64,000 nucleotides of DNA from Agrobacterium vitis (lineage in GTDB: Bacteria; Pseudomonadota; Alphaproteobacteria; Rhizobiales; Rhizobiaceae). The DNA is taken from positions 3,392,501 through 3,456,500 of the forward strand of contig NZ_AP023272.1 of assembly GCF_013426735.1 (NCBI RefSeq). Direction: 5' to 3'. The position numbers were made by a program, and so were the translations under genes. Below, piece after piece: positions 20,739 through 30,485 of this stretch (the stretch's first letter is position 1; each line of letters starts with the position of its first letter). The notes below the pieces were generated by a model, which was not told the DNA's origin, ran no database searches, and saw nothing but the letters and a program-made list of their open reading frames with translations.

Positions 20739-21611
20739 ATGACCGAATTTCGTGAAATTGCAGCGGCAAAGATCAATCTTGCCCTGCATGTCACGGGCAG
20801 GCGGAATGATGGCTACCACCTGCTCGATACACTCGTGTCATTTGCCGAACATGGCGACGTGATTACGGTTAAAACGGCCCGACAGGACGAATTTACCCTG
20901 TCAGGGCGGTTTGCCGGCCCGCTTCAGTCGGAAGATCCGGCTGGAAACCTGGTTATCCGGGCGCGGGATCTGTTGCGGACAGCCACGCTGGCTAAGGGCC
21001 TTACCGCCCCGCCCGTTGCCATCACCCTCCACAAAAATCTGCCGATTGCATCCGGCATCGGCGGCGGCTCAGCCGATGCCGCAGCCACGCTGAGGGCTTT
21101 ACAGCACCTCTGGGACAGCCATCTTGAGCCAGCGGCCCTGGAGGATCTGGCCCTAAAGCTGGGAGCAGATGTGCCGATGTGCCTTGCCAGCACATCCTTG
21201 CGCGCCACAGGCATTGGCGAAGACCTGACACCCCTGCCAGCCTTGCCACGCTTTGGCCTCCTGCTCGGCAATCCGTTGCAGGCGGTCTCGACACCGGCGA
21301 TCTTCAAGGCGATGACCAGGCGCGATAATCCACCGATTGGCCCGCTGCCACCTTTAGCTGAGCAAGCCCTATGGACAGAGACGCTCCGCCGATTGCGCAA
21401 TGATCTGCAACCCGCCGCCGAAACCTTGTGTCCGCACATTGCCCAGCTTTCCCGGATGATCGAAGCAACCGGCGCGCTTGTCACCCGGATGTCAGGCTCC
21501 GGGGCCACCTGTTTCGGCCTTTATCCTACCTATGAAGCAGCTGTCGCCGCTGAAAAATTGCTTATCACGGAGAAGCCTGATTGGTATTTTCAGGCGAGCC
21601 AGACTCTATAA
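20739..21611 (+). CDS. ispE: 4-diphosphocytidyl-2-C-methyl-D-erythritol kinase
   Basis: IspE (290 aa) phosphorylates CDP-methylerythritol in the MEP isoprenoid pathway. It is a GHMP kinase: AAAKINLALHVTGRRNDGYH at the N-terminus, the ATP-binding glycine loop LPIASGIGGGSADAAATLRA, LGADVPMCLAS, and GALVTRMSGSGATCFGLYPT near the end. The ATG at 20739 follows GGAAG and fits the family N-terminus; the frame opens at 20706. It lies 47 bases after the TPR gene on the same strand and near ispB, another isoprenoid gene. Confidence 0.95.
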   Translation: MTEFREIAAAKINLALHVTGRRNDGYHLLDTLVSFAEHGDVITVKTARQDEFTLSGRFAGPLQSEDPAGNLVIRARDLLRTATLAKGLTAPPVAITLHKNLPIASGIGGGSADAAATLRALQHLWDSHLEPAALEDLALKLGADVPMCLASTSLRATGIGEDLTPLPALPRFGLLLGNPLQAVSTPAIFKAMTRRDNPPIGPLPPLAEQALWTETLRRLRNDLQPAAETLCPHIAQLSRMIEATGALVTRMSGSGATCFGLYPTYEAAVAAEKLLITEKPDWYFQASQTL

Positions 21612-21661
21612 ACTATCGCGTGGTTCGGAATTGACCGGACATGCTGTATCGGAGACCCGAC

Positions 21662-22210
21662 ATGCCCGGACTGGACGAAACACGCACTTTTATTCCCCTC
21701 GGCTTCGCCGTTCTGACGGTGTCGGACAGCAGGACATTGACCGATGACCGCTCTGGCGATGTGCTGGTCGAGCGGATCGAGACGGCTGGGCATCAGCTCA
21801 TCGACCGCGCCATCGTCACCGACGATGCCGATCGGATCGCCAACCAAGTGCGCGCCTGGAGCCAATCGCAGGATGTCGACGTGATCATCACCACCGGTGG
21901 CACCGGTTTTACCGGTCGGGATGTGACGCCGGAGGCGGTGGAGCCGCTGTTCGACAAGCGGATGGACGGATTTTCCGCCGTGTTTCACCGAATTTCCTAT
22001 GATAAGATTGGCACCTCGACCATCCAGTCGCGCGCCACAGCCGGGCTTGCCAATGGCACGTTCGTTTTCGTCCTGCCCGGCTCTCCCGGTGCCTGCAAGG
22101 ACGGTTGGGATGGCATTCTCGCGCAACAGTTGGACTATCGCTACCGGCCCTGCAATTTCGTGGAAATCATGCCACGGCTGGCCGAGCATCTGAAGCGGGA
22201 CAAGGTGTAA
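21662..22210 (+). CDS. moaB: Molybdenum cofactor biosynthesis protein B
   Basis: A 182-aa MoaB/Mog-type protein that adenylylates molybdopterin before molybdenum insertion, or a close paralogue. Signature blocks are FAVLTVSDSRTLTDDRSGDV, DVIITTGGTGFTGRDVTPEA, FDKRMDGFSAVFHRISYDKI, and FVLPGSPGACKDGWDGI. Length is at the MoaB end of the family. Start ATG 21662 has GGAG eight bases upstream. Convergent with the GT2-like gene. Confidence 0.93.
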   Translation: MPGLDETRTFIPLGFAVLTVSDSRTLTDDRSGDVLVERIETAGHQLIDRAIVTDDADRIANQVRAWSQSQDVDVIITTGGTGFTGRDVTPEAVEPLFDKRMDGFSAVFHRISYDKIGTSTIQSRATAGLANGTFVFVLPGSPGACKDGWDGILAQQLDYRYRPCNFVEIMPRLAEHLKRDKV

Positions 22211-22277
22211 AACAAAAACACTGGCTGGGCCGATATGGGGGCAAGCCCAGCAAGCCTGGGGCCCTTAAGAGGCAAAG

Positions 22278-22799
22278 TTAAGCCCGTGCCTGGCGGACCA
22301 CCCAAGCTGGCACCATTTCACTCGACAGCGCCCTCCCCCTCAGCCCAGCGACCAGATCAGCGAGCTTCATGCCCGTCTTGACCAGGGATTGAGCTTGGCT
22401 CTTTTGCAGCAGAAATCCTTGTTCCAACGGCGGGCCGCGCCGGGTGAAGCGCCGAAAAAACGGACGCTTATGATGCCTTGAGGGTGAAAACCGGGCTGGC
22501 GCGCTGTTCAGCGCCACATATTCCGCCACTTCCTCGATCCATCCAGAGGATGGCCGGGCGCCTGGCTCGACCAGCAGCAACCACTCGCCCCTGGCTGCCG
22601 CAACCACATCTCGCAAATCCCAAATCATATGAAATCGGCAGCCCGCTGCATCGGCCAACCGCGACGTCCCATCGCTGGACCCATGATCCAGAACAACCAC
22701 ATCACAAATAATACCCTGCACCGCCCCGGCGACAAGGGTGGTCAAGGTTTGCGCCAATTCGCTTTCCTGATCGTGGCATTCGATAATAACAGTCAACAT
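22278..22799 (-). CDS. Short GT2-like glycosyltransferase-fold protein
   Basis: A 173-aa protein resembling the N-terminal half of GT-A (family 2) glycosyltransferases: MLTVIIECHDQESELAQTL, VVVLDHGSSDGTSRLADAAG, and ARGEWLLLVEPGARPSSGWI in the position of the DXD-type nucleotide-sugar site (here EPGA, no DXD). It is much shorter than typical GT2 enzymes and lacks the DXD aspartates, so catalytic activity is doubtful. The C-terminal part (HHKRPFFRRFTRRGPPLEQG) looks like the region often found in TIGR04283-like or rhizobial glycosyltransferases. The reading frame is intact. Confidence 0.65.
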   Translation of the reverse strand: MLTVIIECHDQESELAQTLTTLVAGAVQGIICDVVVLDHGSSDGTSRLADAAGCRFHMIWDLRDVVAAARGEWLLLVEPGARPSSGWIEEVAEYVALNSAPARFSPSRHHKRPFFRRFTRRGPPLEQGFLLQKSQAQSLVKTGMKLADLVAGLRGRALSSEMVPAWVVRQARA

Positions 22800-23069
22800 C
22801 CGTTACTCATACCGCAATGCATCATGCTTTACCACGGGTGAACCGTGCTTGACTGGAATTTGATCGAGGACAGATCCGCAAGTGGAGGGAGCAGGACATG
22901 CTGCTTTTTACTTCTCATTGCGACGATTGAATATATTTTTTGGTGTATTTTTGATTTTACGCAATCCATGATTACGTTTTCGAGAGCAGCATTTTGTTCT
23001 TGCATTGTTCTCTTTTTAGAGCTAAATCTGAGCTCATGAAAGGGCCGGTTGGCCCGTCAGGAGTTCCAA
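22800..23069. other. AT-rich leader upstream of the radical SAM gene
   Basis: The stretch at roughly 22915-23040 is strikingly AT-rich compared with neighbouring genes. A 64-codon open frame (22845-23039) is present but has no Shine-Dalgarno, and its composition reflects only the low G+C. I read it as a promoter/leader region for the gene starting at 23070. Confidence 0.35.
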
Positions 23070-24227
23070 ATGACCGTACTGTCTGATGTCAGGCAGGCTG
23101 CCTTTCAGCCTGCCAATACGGCGGATATTGCCGACGTGCTACTGGTCGCCTCAGGGCTTCGGGTGGATGGCGCACGCAGGCGTGGACGCGGCGCGGGGCT
23201 CAATCCCTCCGGGCGTTTCGAGACGCTGGAGCGGCAGTTGGAAGACGATGGCTGGGCAAGCCTCGAAGACATGCCGCCTTTCCGCACCGAAGTCCAGGTG
23301 GAACGGCCAAAGACCGTGATTACCCGCAATGATTCGCCGGACATTCCCTTTGATCGGTCGGTCAATCCCTATCGCGGCTGTGAGCATGGTTGCATCTATT
23401 GTTTTGCCAGGCCGAGCCACAGTTATATGGGCCTGTCTCCAGGGCTTGATTTTGAAGCCCGGCTGTTTGCCAAGCCGGATGCGCCGAAACTATTGGAGCG
23501 CGAACTGTCCAAGCCCGGCTACAAGCCCCGCACCATCGCCATCGGTACCAATACCGATCCTTATCAGCCCATCGAGCGGGAATGGCGGATCATGCGGCAA
23601 TTGCTTGAGGTGCTGAAAGAGGCCAGTCATCCGGTTGCCATCGTCACCAAGTCGGCAATGGTGCTACGCGACATCGATATTCTGGCCGATATGGCCGAAA
23701 AGGGCCTGGCCAAGGTCGGTATTTCAGTCACCACGCTGGACCGCAAGCTGGCCCGGACCATGGAGCCGCGCGCCTCGACCCCAAGCCGTCGGCTGGAGGC
23801 GATCAAGGCCCTGAGCGAGGCTGGCATCTCGACCAGCGTATTGGTGTCGCCGATCATTCCCGCCCTCAATGATCATGAAATTGAGCGTATCCTCGATGCT
23901 GCCAAGGCAGCCGGAGCCTCGGAGGCGAGCTATGTCCTGTTGCGCCTGCCATTGGAGGTCAGCCCGCTGTTTCGTGACTGGCTTCTGCAACATTATCCCG
24001 ACCGCTATCGCCATGTCATGTCACTGGTGCGCTCTATGCGCGACGGCAAGGATTACGATGCGGAATTCGGCAAGCGGATGAAGGGCACCGGCCCCTATGC
24101 CTGGCAGATCAGCCGCCGTTTCGAGATAGCCACCAAACGCCTCGGCATGGGCCGTCGGAGCATGCAATTGCGCGACGATCTGTTCATCCCGCCTATGGGC
24201 AATGGTGTGCAGCTATCGCTGCTGTAA
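23070..24227 (+). CDS. PA0069-family radical SAM protein
   Basis: A 385-aa radical SAM protein. The cluster-binding motif is in VNPYRGCEHGCIYCFARPSH (CxxxCxxC spacing: Cys-EHG-Cys-IY-Cys), followed by TIAIGTNTDPYQPIEREWRI, VAIVTKSAMVLRDIDILADM and VSPIIPALNDHEIERILDAA. The N-terminal GARRRGRGAGLNPSGRFETL is typical of the PA0069/SplB-like group. It is not a classical spore photoproduct lyase; the reaction is unknown. The start is ATG 23070 with AGGAG at 23059-23063; a TTG at 23049 is also in frame but overlaps that site. Confidence 0.9.
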   Translation: MTVLSDVRQAAFQPANTADIADVLLVASGLRVDGARRRGRGAGLNPSGRFETLERQLEDDGWASLEDMPPFRTEVQVERPKTVITRNDSPDIPFDRSVNPYRGCEHGCIYCFARPSHSYMGLSPGLDFEARLFAKPDAPKLLERELSKPGYKPRTIAIGTNTDPYQPIEREWRIMRQLLEVLKEASHPVAIVTKSAMVLRDIDILADMAEKGLAKVGISVTTLDRKLARTMEPRASTPSRRLEAIKALSEAGISTSVLVSPIIPALNDHEIERILDAAKAAGASEASYVLLRLPLEVSPLFRDWLLQHYPDRYRHVMSLVRSMRDGKDYDAEFGKRMKGTGPYAWQISRRFEIATKRLGMGRRSMQLRDDLFIPPMGNGVQLSLL

Positions 24228-24495
24228 CGAACCATTGTTCGGCTTGGCAGCGTGGGCGCAAGAGAGTGAAAGCTTTGGCGCCTCCGCCCCGGACCTCGGA
24301 CTATCCATCCAACCCGGCACCACGCACATAAATTTCAACCTTCTCTTTCCGAGGCCACACCGCCTACCGCAAGGGCGGCCCTCGGAAATGCCGGAAGCGG
24401 TTTCCTTGACCGCTTGTCCGGCGCGGCGTCGCGTCTCGGGTAGAAGGATCGACCCCTTTCGATCCATCTGCATCAAGGCGACGCCGAAGCCTTTT

Positions 24496-24524
24496 ACCAA
24501 CAGCCACTAACAGTGGCTGTTGGT
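24496..24524. repeat. Perfect 13-bp hairpin
   Basis: ACCAACAGCCACT and AGTGGCTGTTGGT pair perfectly around the 3-base loop AAC. There is no T run on either strand after the stem, so it is not a standard intrinsic terminator. Confidence 0.6.
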
Positions 24525-24697
24525 ATTCTGCCGTCTTGTCCATTTGAGATAATCTTACTGGCCGCCAAAGCAGGGATGCATGAGGTTCTTCCAACATTGG
24601 CAGTTGTCATAGCCTGACCCTACCTATGCTTGTTACGATCTCGGTCCGATGCAATAATGTCGCCATGGCAGGCATGGCTGTCACACTAAGACATGCC

Positions 24698-24766
24698 GCT
24701 GTAGCTCTTTATGCCTGTTGCATAATTCTTTCAGCCGATTCTGGTTTAAAGAATTACGCAACAGGC
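24698..24766. repeat. Dispersed palindrome, copy 2 of 5
   Basis: Arms GCCTGTTGCATAATTCTTT (24713-24731) and AAAGAATTACGCAACAGGC (24748-24766) pair over 19 bp with one G:T mismatch; the loop holds GATTCTGG. The leader CGCTGTAG-CTCTTTAT just before it is shared with copies 3 and 4. It ends 36 bases before the rnhB start. Confidence 0.85.
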
Positions 24767-24802
24767 TTGCAAGCCGGGCGGGTGATGTGCGAGGTCTGCG
24801 GC

Positions 24803-25465
24803 ATGCCAAAACGTTCTCCATCCGACATGCACGATCTTTTCACCCTGCCCCAGACCGGGCCGGATTTTTCGATAGAAGAAAGTTTCCGAGCCACGGGTTG
24901 CTGGCCAGTGGCGGGCACGGATGAGGCCGGACGCGGCCCCCTGGCGGGGCCGGTGGTGGCCGCAGCGGTCATTCTTGACCCCGACGCCATTCCTGACGGT
25001 CTCAACGATTCGAAGAAACTTACGGCGGCCAGACGCGAGGCGCTTTTCATTCAGATCCTGGCAACGGCAACGGTCTCCATCGCCTCTTCAGGCTCCGACC
25101 ATATCGACCGGCGGGATATTCGCAAAGCCAGCCTCGACGCCATGCGCCGGGCCGCAGCCGGGCTTTCACTCGCCCCCGCCCATCTGCTTTGCGATGGCCG
25201 GGACGTTCCCCCAGGGCTGATCTGTGACGGCACTGCCGTCATCAAAGGCGACGCAAGATCGCTCTCCATTGCCGCCGCATCGATTGTCGCCAAGGTCATG
25301 CGAGATCGGATGATGACGCGAGCCGCCTTGGTCTTCCCTCAATACGGCTTTGATGCCCATGCGGGCTACGGCACCAAGGTCCACCAGAAAGCCATTGCCG
25401 ACCATGGTCCCTGCCCTCTTCACCGGATGAGTTTTAGTCCTCTGCGCCTATCGGATGAACCGTGA
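24803..25465 (+). CDS. rnhB: Ribonuclease HII
   Basis: RNase HII (220 aa) cuts RNA in RNA/DNA hybrids and starts ribonucleotide excision. Catalytic motifs: [20 protein letters not shown] (Asp-Glu pair), [15 protein letters not shown], and the Asp of [11 protein letters not shown]; then [38 protein letters not shown] with the last conserved residues. ATG 24803 is preceded by GAGGT at 24791-24795 and yields a normal length. The upstream in-frame ATGs would add a stretch encoded by an intergenic repeat. Convergent with the atp operon. Confidence 0.94.
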   Translation: MPKRSPSDMHDLFTLPQTGPDFSIEESFRATGCWPVAGTDEAGRGPLAGPVVAAAVILDPDAIPDGLNDSKKLTAARREALFIQILATATVSIASSGSDHIDRRDIRKASLDAMRRAAAGLSLAPAHLLCDGRDVPPGLICDGTAVIKGDARSLSIAAASIVAKVMRDRMMTRAALVFPQYGFDAHAGYGTKVHQKAIADHGPCPLHRMSFSPLRLSDEP

Positions 25466-25572
25466 CAAAATGAGAATATAGTCGGTACAGATTGCAACAG
25501 AGATATTTTTATTTTTTTCGAAAAACGGGTTCGATTGTCGTCTGACTAACACTGCCAACACCCAGACATGAA

Positions 25573-25595
25573 AAAGCCGGGCTGAACCCGGCTTT
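25573..25595 (-). terminator. Intrinsic terminator of the FO atp operon
   Basis: AAAGCCGGG/CCCGGCTTT forms a perfect 9-bp stem with a 5-base loop. On the minus strand the stem is followed by a run of T (five As at 25571-25575 on the plus strand), 24 bases after the atpF stop. It may also serve rnhB from the other side. Confidence 0.8.
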
Positions 25596-25618
25596 CAATT
25601 CATCCTCGATGATCAATC

Positions 25619-26104
25619 TCAGTTCAGGCGGTTTTTTACTTCGCTTACAGACGAATTAAACAGGCCTGACTGCAACTGCCCATCGACTTTCTGCTTCAAC
25701 AGGGTCTCTGCAGCCGAGATTGCAAGATCGACAGCAGCTGAGCGAACCGCATTGATGGCGTCGGTTTCAGCCTGCTTGATCTTCTGTTCCGACAGCGCAT
25801 TGCGGCGCTGAACGAATTCCTCTGTCTTCTGACGGGCTTCTTCCGTCAGGGCGGCGGCTTCGCGCTCGGCAGCTTCAACGATGGCCTGGGCTTCCGCTTC
25901 AGCCTGTTTGCGCTTGGCCCGATATTCCTCCAGCAATTGCTGGGCTTCTTCTCGCAGGCGCTTGGCTTCCGCCAATTCGTCACGGATATTGTCTGCCCGC
26001 GCATCCAGCGACTTCGCCATCATGCCCGGGACTTTGAGATAGGCAATCAGTGCCAGAAACAGCACCAGGCCAACAAAGGCGAAGAAAGTTGCATCATATT
26101 GCAT
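25619..26104 (-). CDS. atpF: F0F1 ATP synthase subunit b
   Basis: A 161-aa b subunit of the membrane sector of ATP synthase. One N-terminal membrane helix (DATFFAFVGLVLFLALIAYL) is followed by a long charged coiled coil (AEAKRLREEAQQLLEEYRAK, then RKQAEAEAQAIVEAAERE) forming the peripheral stator stalk. ATG 26104 gives the usual MQYDATFF start; the frame reaches 26146, inside the preceding gene. It begins five bases after atpF' stops. Confidence 0.94.
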   Translation of the reverse strand: MQYDATFFAFVGLVLFLALIAYLKVPGMMAKSLDARADNIRDELAEAKRLREEAQQLLEEYRAKRKQAEAEAQAIVEAAEREAAALTEEARQKTEEFVQRRNALSEQKIKQAETDAINAVRSAAVDLAISAAETLLKQKVDGQLQSGLFNSSVSEVKNRLN

Positions 26105-26108
26105 CGGT

Positions 26109-26693
26109 TCAGCCCCTCTTGCCGGCGGCAACAGCCGATTGCGCATCTGCTACGGTGACATTTGCACCGGTCAGCTGCTCAACGATGGCGGCAACGGTTT
26201 CTGTGGCAATCGTATCGACCTCGGCAAAAGCCTTGGTCTTGATTGCTGCAATGCTGGCTTCCGCAGCAGCAACCTTGCTGGACAGCTCGGCCTCAACAGC
26301 AGCGCGGTCGGCGGCAGCCTTGGCCTTGGCGGCGTCCCGCGCGGCAGAGGCAATCTGGTTGCCCTTCGCCTTGGCGGCGGTCAATTCTTTTTCATAGGTT
26401 TCGACTTCGGCATCCGCTTCCGCCTTCAGGCGGCTGGCCTCATCGATATCCTTGGCGATACGGTCGTGACGATTTTCGAGGATACCGCCGACGCGTGGCA
26501 CGATGACCCGCTGCATCAGAATGTAGAACAGGCCAAAAGTGATGACCAGCCACAAGAGCTGCGATGGGAAGGTAGAATGGTCGAAGGGCGGAAATACGCC
26601 TCGTCCATGTCCGGCTTCCGCGGGAACGCCGGTTTCCGTGTGGGTCTCAGCCGCTGCCGGGACTTCCTCGGCATAGGCGGGGGTAACGAACAT
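26109..26693 (-). CDS. atpF': F0F1 ATP synthase subunit b' (second b subunit)
   Basis: A 194-aa b' subunit, pairing with b in the heterodimeric stator of alphaproteobacterial and photosynthetic-type ATP synthases. The N-terminus [20 protein letters not shown] looks like a signal-like/extended segment. The membrane helix is [20 protein letters not shown] and the stalk includes [20 protein letters not shown]. The gene is also called atpG or atpX. ATG 26693 is chosen over the upstream 26738. Confidence 0.92.
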   Translation of the reverse strand: MFVTPAYAEEVPAAAETHTETGVPAEAGHGRGVFPPFDHSTFPSQLLWLVITFGLFYILMQRVIVPRVGGILENRHDRIAKDIDEASRLKAEADAEVETYEKELTAAKAKGNQIASAARDAAKAKAAADRAAVEAELSSKVAAAEASIAAIKTKAFAEVDTIATETVAAIVEQLTGANVTVADAQSAVAAGKRG

Positions 26694-26772
26694 ACTCGCC
26701 TCCAGTATCCTGCTAATACAAAAGATCACGGCCGACATCGAAGGCCGGCCGTGATCCTGAACTGCGCTGAAA

Positions 26773-27000
26773 TCAGACAGCGAACAGGAGCAGGAGGGCT
26801 ACGAGCAGCGAGAAGATGCCCAGAGCTTCCGTAACGGCGAAGCCGAATACCAGACGGCCAAACTGGCTGTCAGCGGCAGACGGATTGCGCAGTGCGCCCG
26901 ACAGATAGCTGCCGAAAATGTTGCCAAGGCCGAGAGCCGTGCCGGCCATGCCAAAGCAAGCCAGACCTGCGCCGATGAACTTTGCTGCTTCCGCTTCCAT
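26773..27000 (-). CDS. atpE: F0F1 ATP synthase subunit c
   Basis: The 75-aa proteolipid that forms the rotor ring: two membrane helices joined by a polar loop ([20 protein letters not shown]). The proton-carrying carboxylate is Glu in [17 protein letters not shown]. The helix 1 glycine pattern [17 protein letters not shown] is intact. The length is normal. Confidence 0.97.
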   Translation of the reverse strand: MEAEAAKFIGAGLACFGMAGTALGLGNIFGSYLSGALRNPSAADSQFGRLVFGFAVTEALGIFSLLVALLLLFAV

Positions 27001-27067
27001 GAGAGTACTCCTTTGAAATGGTTATTGCGGCGAATGACTGACGCTTGTTACGCCAATGTCGATATCC

Positions 27068-27820
27068 TTAGTGCCCACCGGGATGGATTGCGTCGTTCAG
27101 GTACATGCAAGTCAGTACCGCGAAGACGTAAGCCTGAAGGAAGGCAACCAGGAACTCCAGACCGGTCAGTGCGACGGTCATAGCGAGAGGAAGGAGCGCG
27201 CCACCGACGCCAAGGGCGCCAAGGCTGCCAAGCGAGGCAACGAAGCCCGCAAACACCTTCAATGTGATGTGGCCTGCCAGCATATTGGCAAACAACCGGA
27301 TCGACAGAGAAATCGGGCGCGACAGGAACGAGATCACCTCGATCGGCACCACGAGTAACAAGAGAGCGCCAGGGACGCCAGAGGGCACGAACAAATTGAG
27401 GAAGCCAAGGCCGTGCTTGTAGAAACCATAGACCAACACCGTGCCGATCACAAAAATCGCCAACGCAAAGGTGACGACGATCTGGCTGGTGATGGTGAAG
27501 AAATAGGGCATCATGCCGAGAAGGTTCGCGGTCAACACGAACATGAACAGCGAGAACACCATGGGGAAGAATTTCATCCCGTGGCTGCCCGCCCCTTCCC
27601 GCAGCATCGACGCCACGAATTCATAGGACATTTCCGCGACCGACTGCGCCCGACCGGGAATCAGACCGCGATTGGATGTGGCGAAATAGAGGAAGCCAGC
27701 TGCGCAGGCCACCGTCGCCACCATGAACAGCGAGGCGTTGGTGAACGAAAAATCAATGCCACCAATCTCGATCGGAACAATCTTGTGGATCTGGAACTGA
27801 TGGGTCGGATCGTTTGACAC
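27068..27820 (-). CDS. atpB: F0F1 ATP synthase subunit a
   Basis: The 250-aa a subunit carrying the proton half-channels. The essential arginine lies in [40 protein letters not shown] and [17 protein letters not shown] are typical. Six hydrophobic segments are visible. Second gene of the I-B-E-F'-F order on the minus strand. Confidence 0.97.
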   Translation of the reverse strand: MSNDPTHQFQIHKIVPIEIGGIDFSFTNASLFMVATVACAAGFLYFATSNRGLIPGRAQSVAEMSYEFVASMLREGAGSHGMKFFPMVFSLFMFVLTANLLGMMPYFFTITSQIVVTFALAIFVIGTVLVYGFYKHGLGFLNLFVPSGVPGALLLLVVPIEVISFLSRPISLSIRLFANMLAGHITLKVFAGFVASLGSLGALGVGGALLPLAMTVALTGLEFLVAFLQAYVFAVLTCMYLNDAIHPGGH

Positions 27821-27897
27821 CTGGTGATCTCTCTCGCTTTTGCCACCCTCAGGCAGCGTTCCTTACCTCGTCCGCCGGATGCCAGGCATCCGCCGTG

Positions 27898-28245
27898 TTA
27901 TTTCCCTTTGCCGTCCGAACTGCGATCCGCAGGATGGGGCGAAGCCACCTTTCCCGCCGCACGCAGCACGTTCAGCACACCGGCGCAAAACCCCAGCAAC
28001 AGGAGGACGATAAGTCCCCAAGGCGAGGTTCCGGCAAAATGATCGATCAGGAAGCCCAGAATGATACCGACGATGATGGCGGAAAGGAATTCGCTGGAGA
28101 GTTTCATGGCCTGGGCATAACCTTTTCGGCTTGCCTGCGCCCGCTCGTCCTGTGCGGCCTCTTCCCCCGTCCGCAGATCCTTCGCAGCCAGCTTGGCTCC
28201 GAGATGGCTGCGACGCCGTTCCAATTCTCTTTCCTGATCGTCCAT
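27898..28245 (-). CDS. atpI: AtpI/AtpZ-family protein of the FO operon
   Basis: A 115-aa protein with a charged N-terminal half and two membrane helices (SEFLSAIIVGIILGFLIDHF, WGLIVLLLLGFCAGVLNVLR). AtpI proteins help c-ring assembly or ion supply. It is the first gene of the operon, 77 bases before atpB. Confidence 0.88.
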   Translation of the reverse strand: MDDQERELERRRSHLGAKLAAKDLRTGEEAAQDERAQASRKGYAQAMKLSSEFLSAIIVGIILGFLIDHFAGTSPWGLIVLLLLGFCAGVLNVLRAAGKVASPHPADRSSDGKGK

Positions 28246-28565
28246 GCGCCCTCCCCGTCCGATCCCGGTCCGGCTGCTAAAGCCTTGTCCGAGTATGCAA
28301 ACAGCTCGGATTTACACATGGTCCGACCGGTTCTGAATTTGGCCGCACCATAATTTTGCGAGCTTTGATAGTCAAGGCATTGCCAAGGGTTGTTTCACGA
28401 CAAATTAACCGAATAAAATCAATTTGTTAGTCGAAATTTTCGAATTCCCCACAGAAAGTGGCATGAAAAAGCCGCGTTCCGGGCGGTGAATTCCCGGAAT
28501 CGCCTCCGGACTTGACATGGCTTTGTGGCGATGCCCTTCGCGCGAAACATCGCCACAAATAACCC
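28246..28565. other. Promoter region of the FO operon and end of kup
   Basis: No gene seen. The AT-rich part at about 28350-28455 should hold the atp promoter. Two hairpins lie next to the kup stop: TTCCGGG/CCCGGAA near 28476-28498, and a perfect 12-bp pair TTTGTGGCGATG (28522-28533) with CATCGCCACAAA (28548-28559). The second starts seven bases after the kup stop codon but has no T run. Confidence 0.5.
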
Positions 28566-30473
28566 TCAGATGATCACATGCGAGCCAAGTTCGACGACGC
28601 GATTGGCCGGAAGCCGGAAGTAATCCGAGGGGTCGGTTGCCGAATTGGCAAGCGCGATGAACAGCCTGTCCTGCCAGTTTGGCATGCCTGCCTTGGCATC
28701 CGGCACGAGCTTGCGGCGGCCGAGATAGAAGGAGGTGGACATGATGTCGAATTTCAGCCCGCCCTTGCGCAGCTTGGCCAGCGCCTGCGACACATTCTGC
28801 TGTTCCATATAGCCGAAGCGGATCTCCACCCGGCTGAACCGTTCCGACAGGCTTTCGGCCACGAAGCGTTCCGCTTCGCTGGCGCGGGGCCGGTTGACGG
28901 TCTTGATGGTCAGGATGATGTTTTTCTCATGCAAAACGTGGTTGTGCTTGAGATTATGCAGCAGCGCCGCAGGCGCCGTTTCCGGGTCGCTGGTCAGGAA
29001 AATTGCCGTCCCCGGCACACAGACCGGCGCATGCTCACTCTTGCGCTCCACCGAGGAAATGAACGAGGACAGCGGAATATCAGCATGGCGGGTCTTGGCA
29101 AACAGGATGGCCGTGCCGCGCCGCCACGTCCACATGACGATGGTGAAGCCAGCCGCAAACAGCACTGGGATATAGCCGCCATCGTGGATCTTCAGCAGAT
29201 TGGCACCGAGGAAAACCGTTTCCAGCGCCAGAAGCGGTACGATAACCAGAAGCGCCACGAAAACCGACCATTTCCACTTCTTGCGCACGAATTCGAACGC
29301 CATGATGGTCGTGACGACCATGGCGCCGGTGACGGAAATACCATAGGCGGTGGCCAGCGCGTCAGAGCTTTCAAACAACAGCACCAGACTGAGAACGCCG
29401 AGCAGCAGTAGCGTGTTGACGGCAGGAAGATAGATCTGTCCGGTATTGGTTTCCGAGGTGAACAGGATTTCCATGCGCGGCAGGAAGCCGAGATGGATGG
29501 CCTGACGCACCATGGAAAACGCCCCTGTTATCACCGCCTGGCTGGCGATAACCGTGGCCGCCGTCGCCAGGATGATGACCGGCAGGATGGCCCAGCTTGG
29601 AAACATCAGATAGAAAGGGTCCGATGCCATGGCCGGGTCCTTCAGCACCAGCGCGCCCTGGCCGAGATAGTTCAGCACCAAGGCCGGAAACACCAGCACG
29701 AACCACGCCCACTGGATCGGACGACGGCCAAAGTGGCCAAGGTCGGCATAGAGTGCTTCGGCGCCGGTGACGGTCAGGAAAACCGCGCCCAGCACGACGA
29801 AGCCGAGAAATTTCTCCTGAAACAGGAAGGTCACGGCATGAATCGGATTGAAGGCCCGGAAAATCGCCGGATCGTCGAAAATATGGCCGATACCGCCTGC
29901 CGCCATCACCAGGAACCAGACCACGGTGATCGGCCCGAAGAAATTGGCGACCGCGCCCGTACCGCGCGACTGCACGGCAAACAGCACGATCAGGATCACC
30001 ACCGAGATCGGCACGATAAAGCCGGAGGATTGCGGCGCCACCAGTTTCAAGCCTTCCACCGCCGACAGAACCGACAGCGCAGGCGTGATCATGGCATCGC
30101 CCAGAAACAGCGCTGCGCCAACCAGGCCCAGCACCATCAGCACAACGGTATGACGCCCGGCCGATTTGCTGAGCAGGGCCAGCAGCGACAGGGTGCCGCC
30201 TTCGCCGTCATTGTCGGCGCGCAGCAGAAACAGCACATATTTCAGCGTGACGATGATCGTCAGCGTCCAGACGATCAGCGAGGTCAGCCCGATCACCTCG
30301 AAACGGGTAATGCCGTCATGGGCAATCGGCTTCAGGGCCTCGCGAAATGCATAGAGCGGGCTGGTGCCGATATCGCCGTAGACGACGCCGACCGAACCGA
30401 GCGCCAGCAGCATCAGACTGCGCACGTCTTTCTTTTCGGCCGGTGCTGCGTGGGTGTTTTCCTGGGACATCAA
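28566..30473 (-). CDS. kup: KUP-family potassium transporter
   Basis: A 635-aa KUP/HAK potassium uptake permease, probably a K+/H+ symporter in the inner membrane. The N-terminal signature [20 protein letters not shown] is intact, with about twelve membrane helices, [20 protein letters not shown] and [21 protein letters not shown] soluble C-terminal domain ([20 protein letters not shown], then [19 protein letters not shown]) follows. Start at 30473 or the next in-frame ATG at 30470. It lies 12 bases after corA, suggesting a cation-transport operon corA-kup. Confidence 0.95.
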   Translation of the reverse strand: MMSQENTHAAPAEKKDVRSLMLLALGSVGVVYGDIGTSPLYAFREALKPIAHDGITRFEVIGLTSLIVWTLTIIVTLKYVLFLLRADNDGEGGTLSLLALLSKSAGRHTVVLMVLGLVGAALFLGDAMITPALSVLSAVEGLKLVAPQSSGFIVPISVVILIVLFAVQSRGTGAVANFFGPITVVWFLVMAAGGIGHIFDDPAIFRAFNPIHAVTFLFQEKFLGFVVLGAVFLTVTGAEALYADLGHFGRRPIQWAWFVLVFPALVLNYLGQGALVLKDPAMASDPFYLMFPSWAILPVIILATAATVIASQAVITGAFSMVRQAIHLGFLPRMEILFTSETNTGQIYLPAVNTLLLLGVLSLVLLFESSDALATAYGISVTGAMVVTTIMAFEFVRKKWKWSVFVALLVIVPLLALETVFLGANLLKIHDGGYIPVLFAAGFTIVMWTWRRGTAILFAKTRHADIPLSSFISSVERKSEHAPVCVPGTAIFLTSDPETAPAALLHNLKHNHVLHEKNIILTIKTVNRPRASEAERFVAESLSERFSRVEIRFGYMEQQNVSQALAKLRKGGLKFDIMSTSFYLGRRKLVPDAKAGMPNWQDRLFIALANSATDPSDYFRLPANRVVELGSHVII

Positions 30474-30485
30474 TCTTACAGGCTC

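Larger units (their letters stand above)
24228..24802. other. Gene-free stretch with a perfect hairpin and repeat copy 2
   Basis: No convincing gene. It holds a perfect 13-bp hairpin at 24496-24524 and the dispersed palindrome at 24698-24766. An open frame continuous with rnhB begins at 24626, but its first 53 codons merely translate the repeat, so I exclude them from rnhB. Confidence 0.5.

Noticed and set aside
22845..23039. 64-codon open frame in the AT-rich leader of the radical SAM gene
   Set aside because: Hydrophobic composition is explained by low G+C; no ribosome-binding site.
24626..24802. N-terminal extension of rnhB from an ATG at 24626
   Set aside because: The extra codons translate the dispersed palindrome; the ATG at 24803 has a Shine-Dalgarno and gives a normal RNase HII length.
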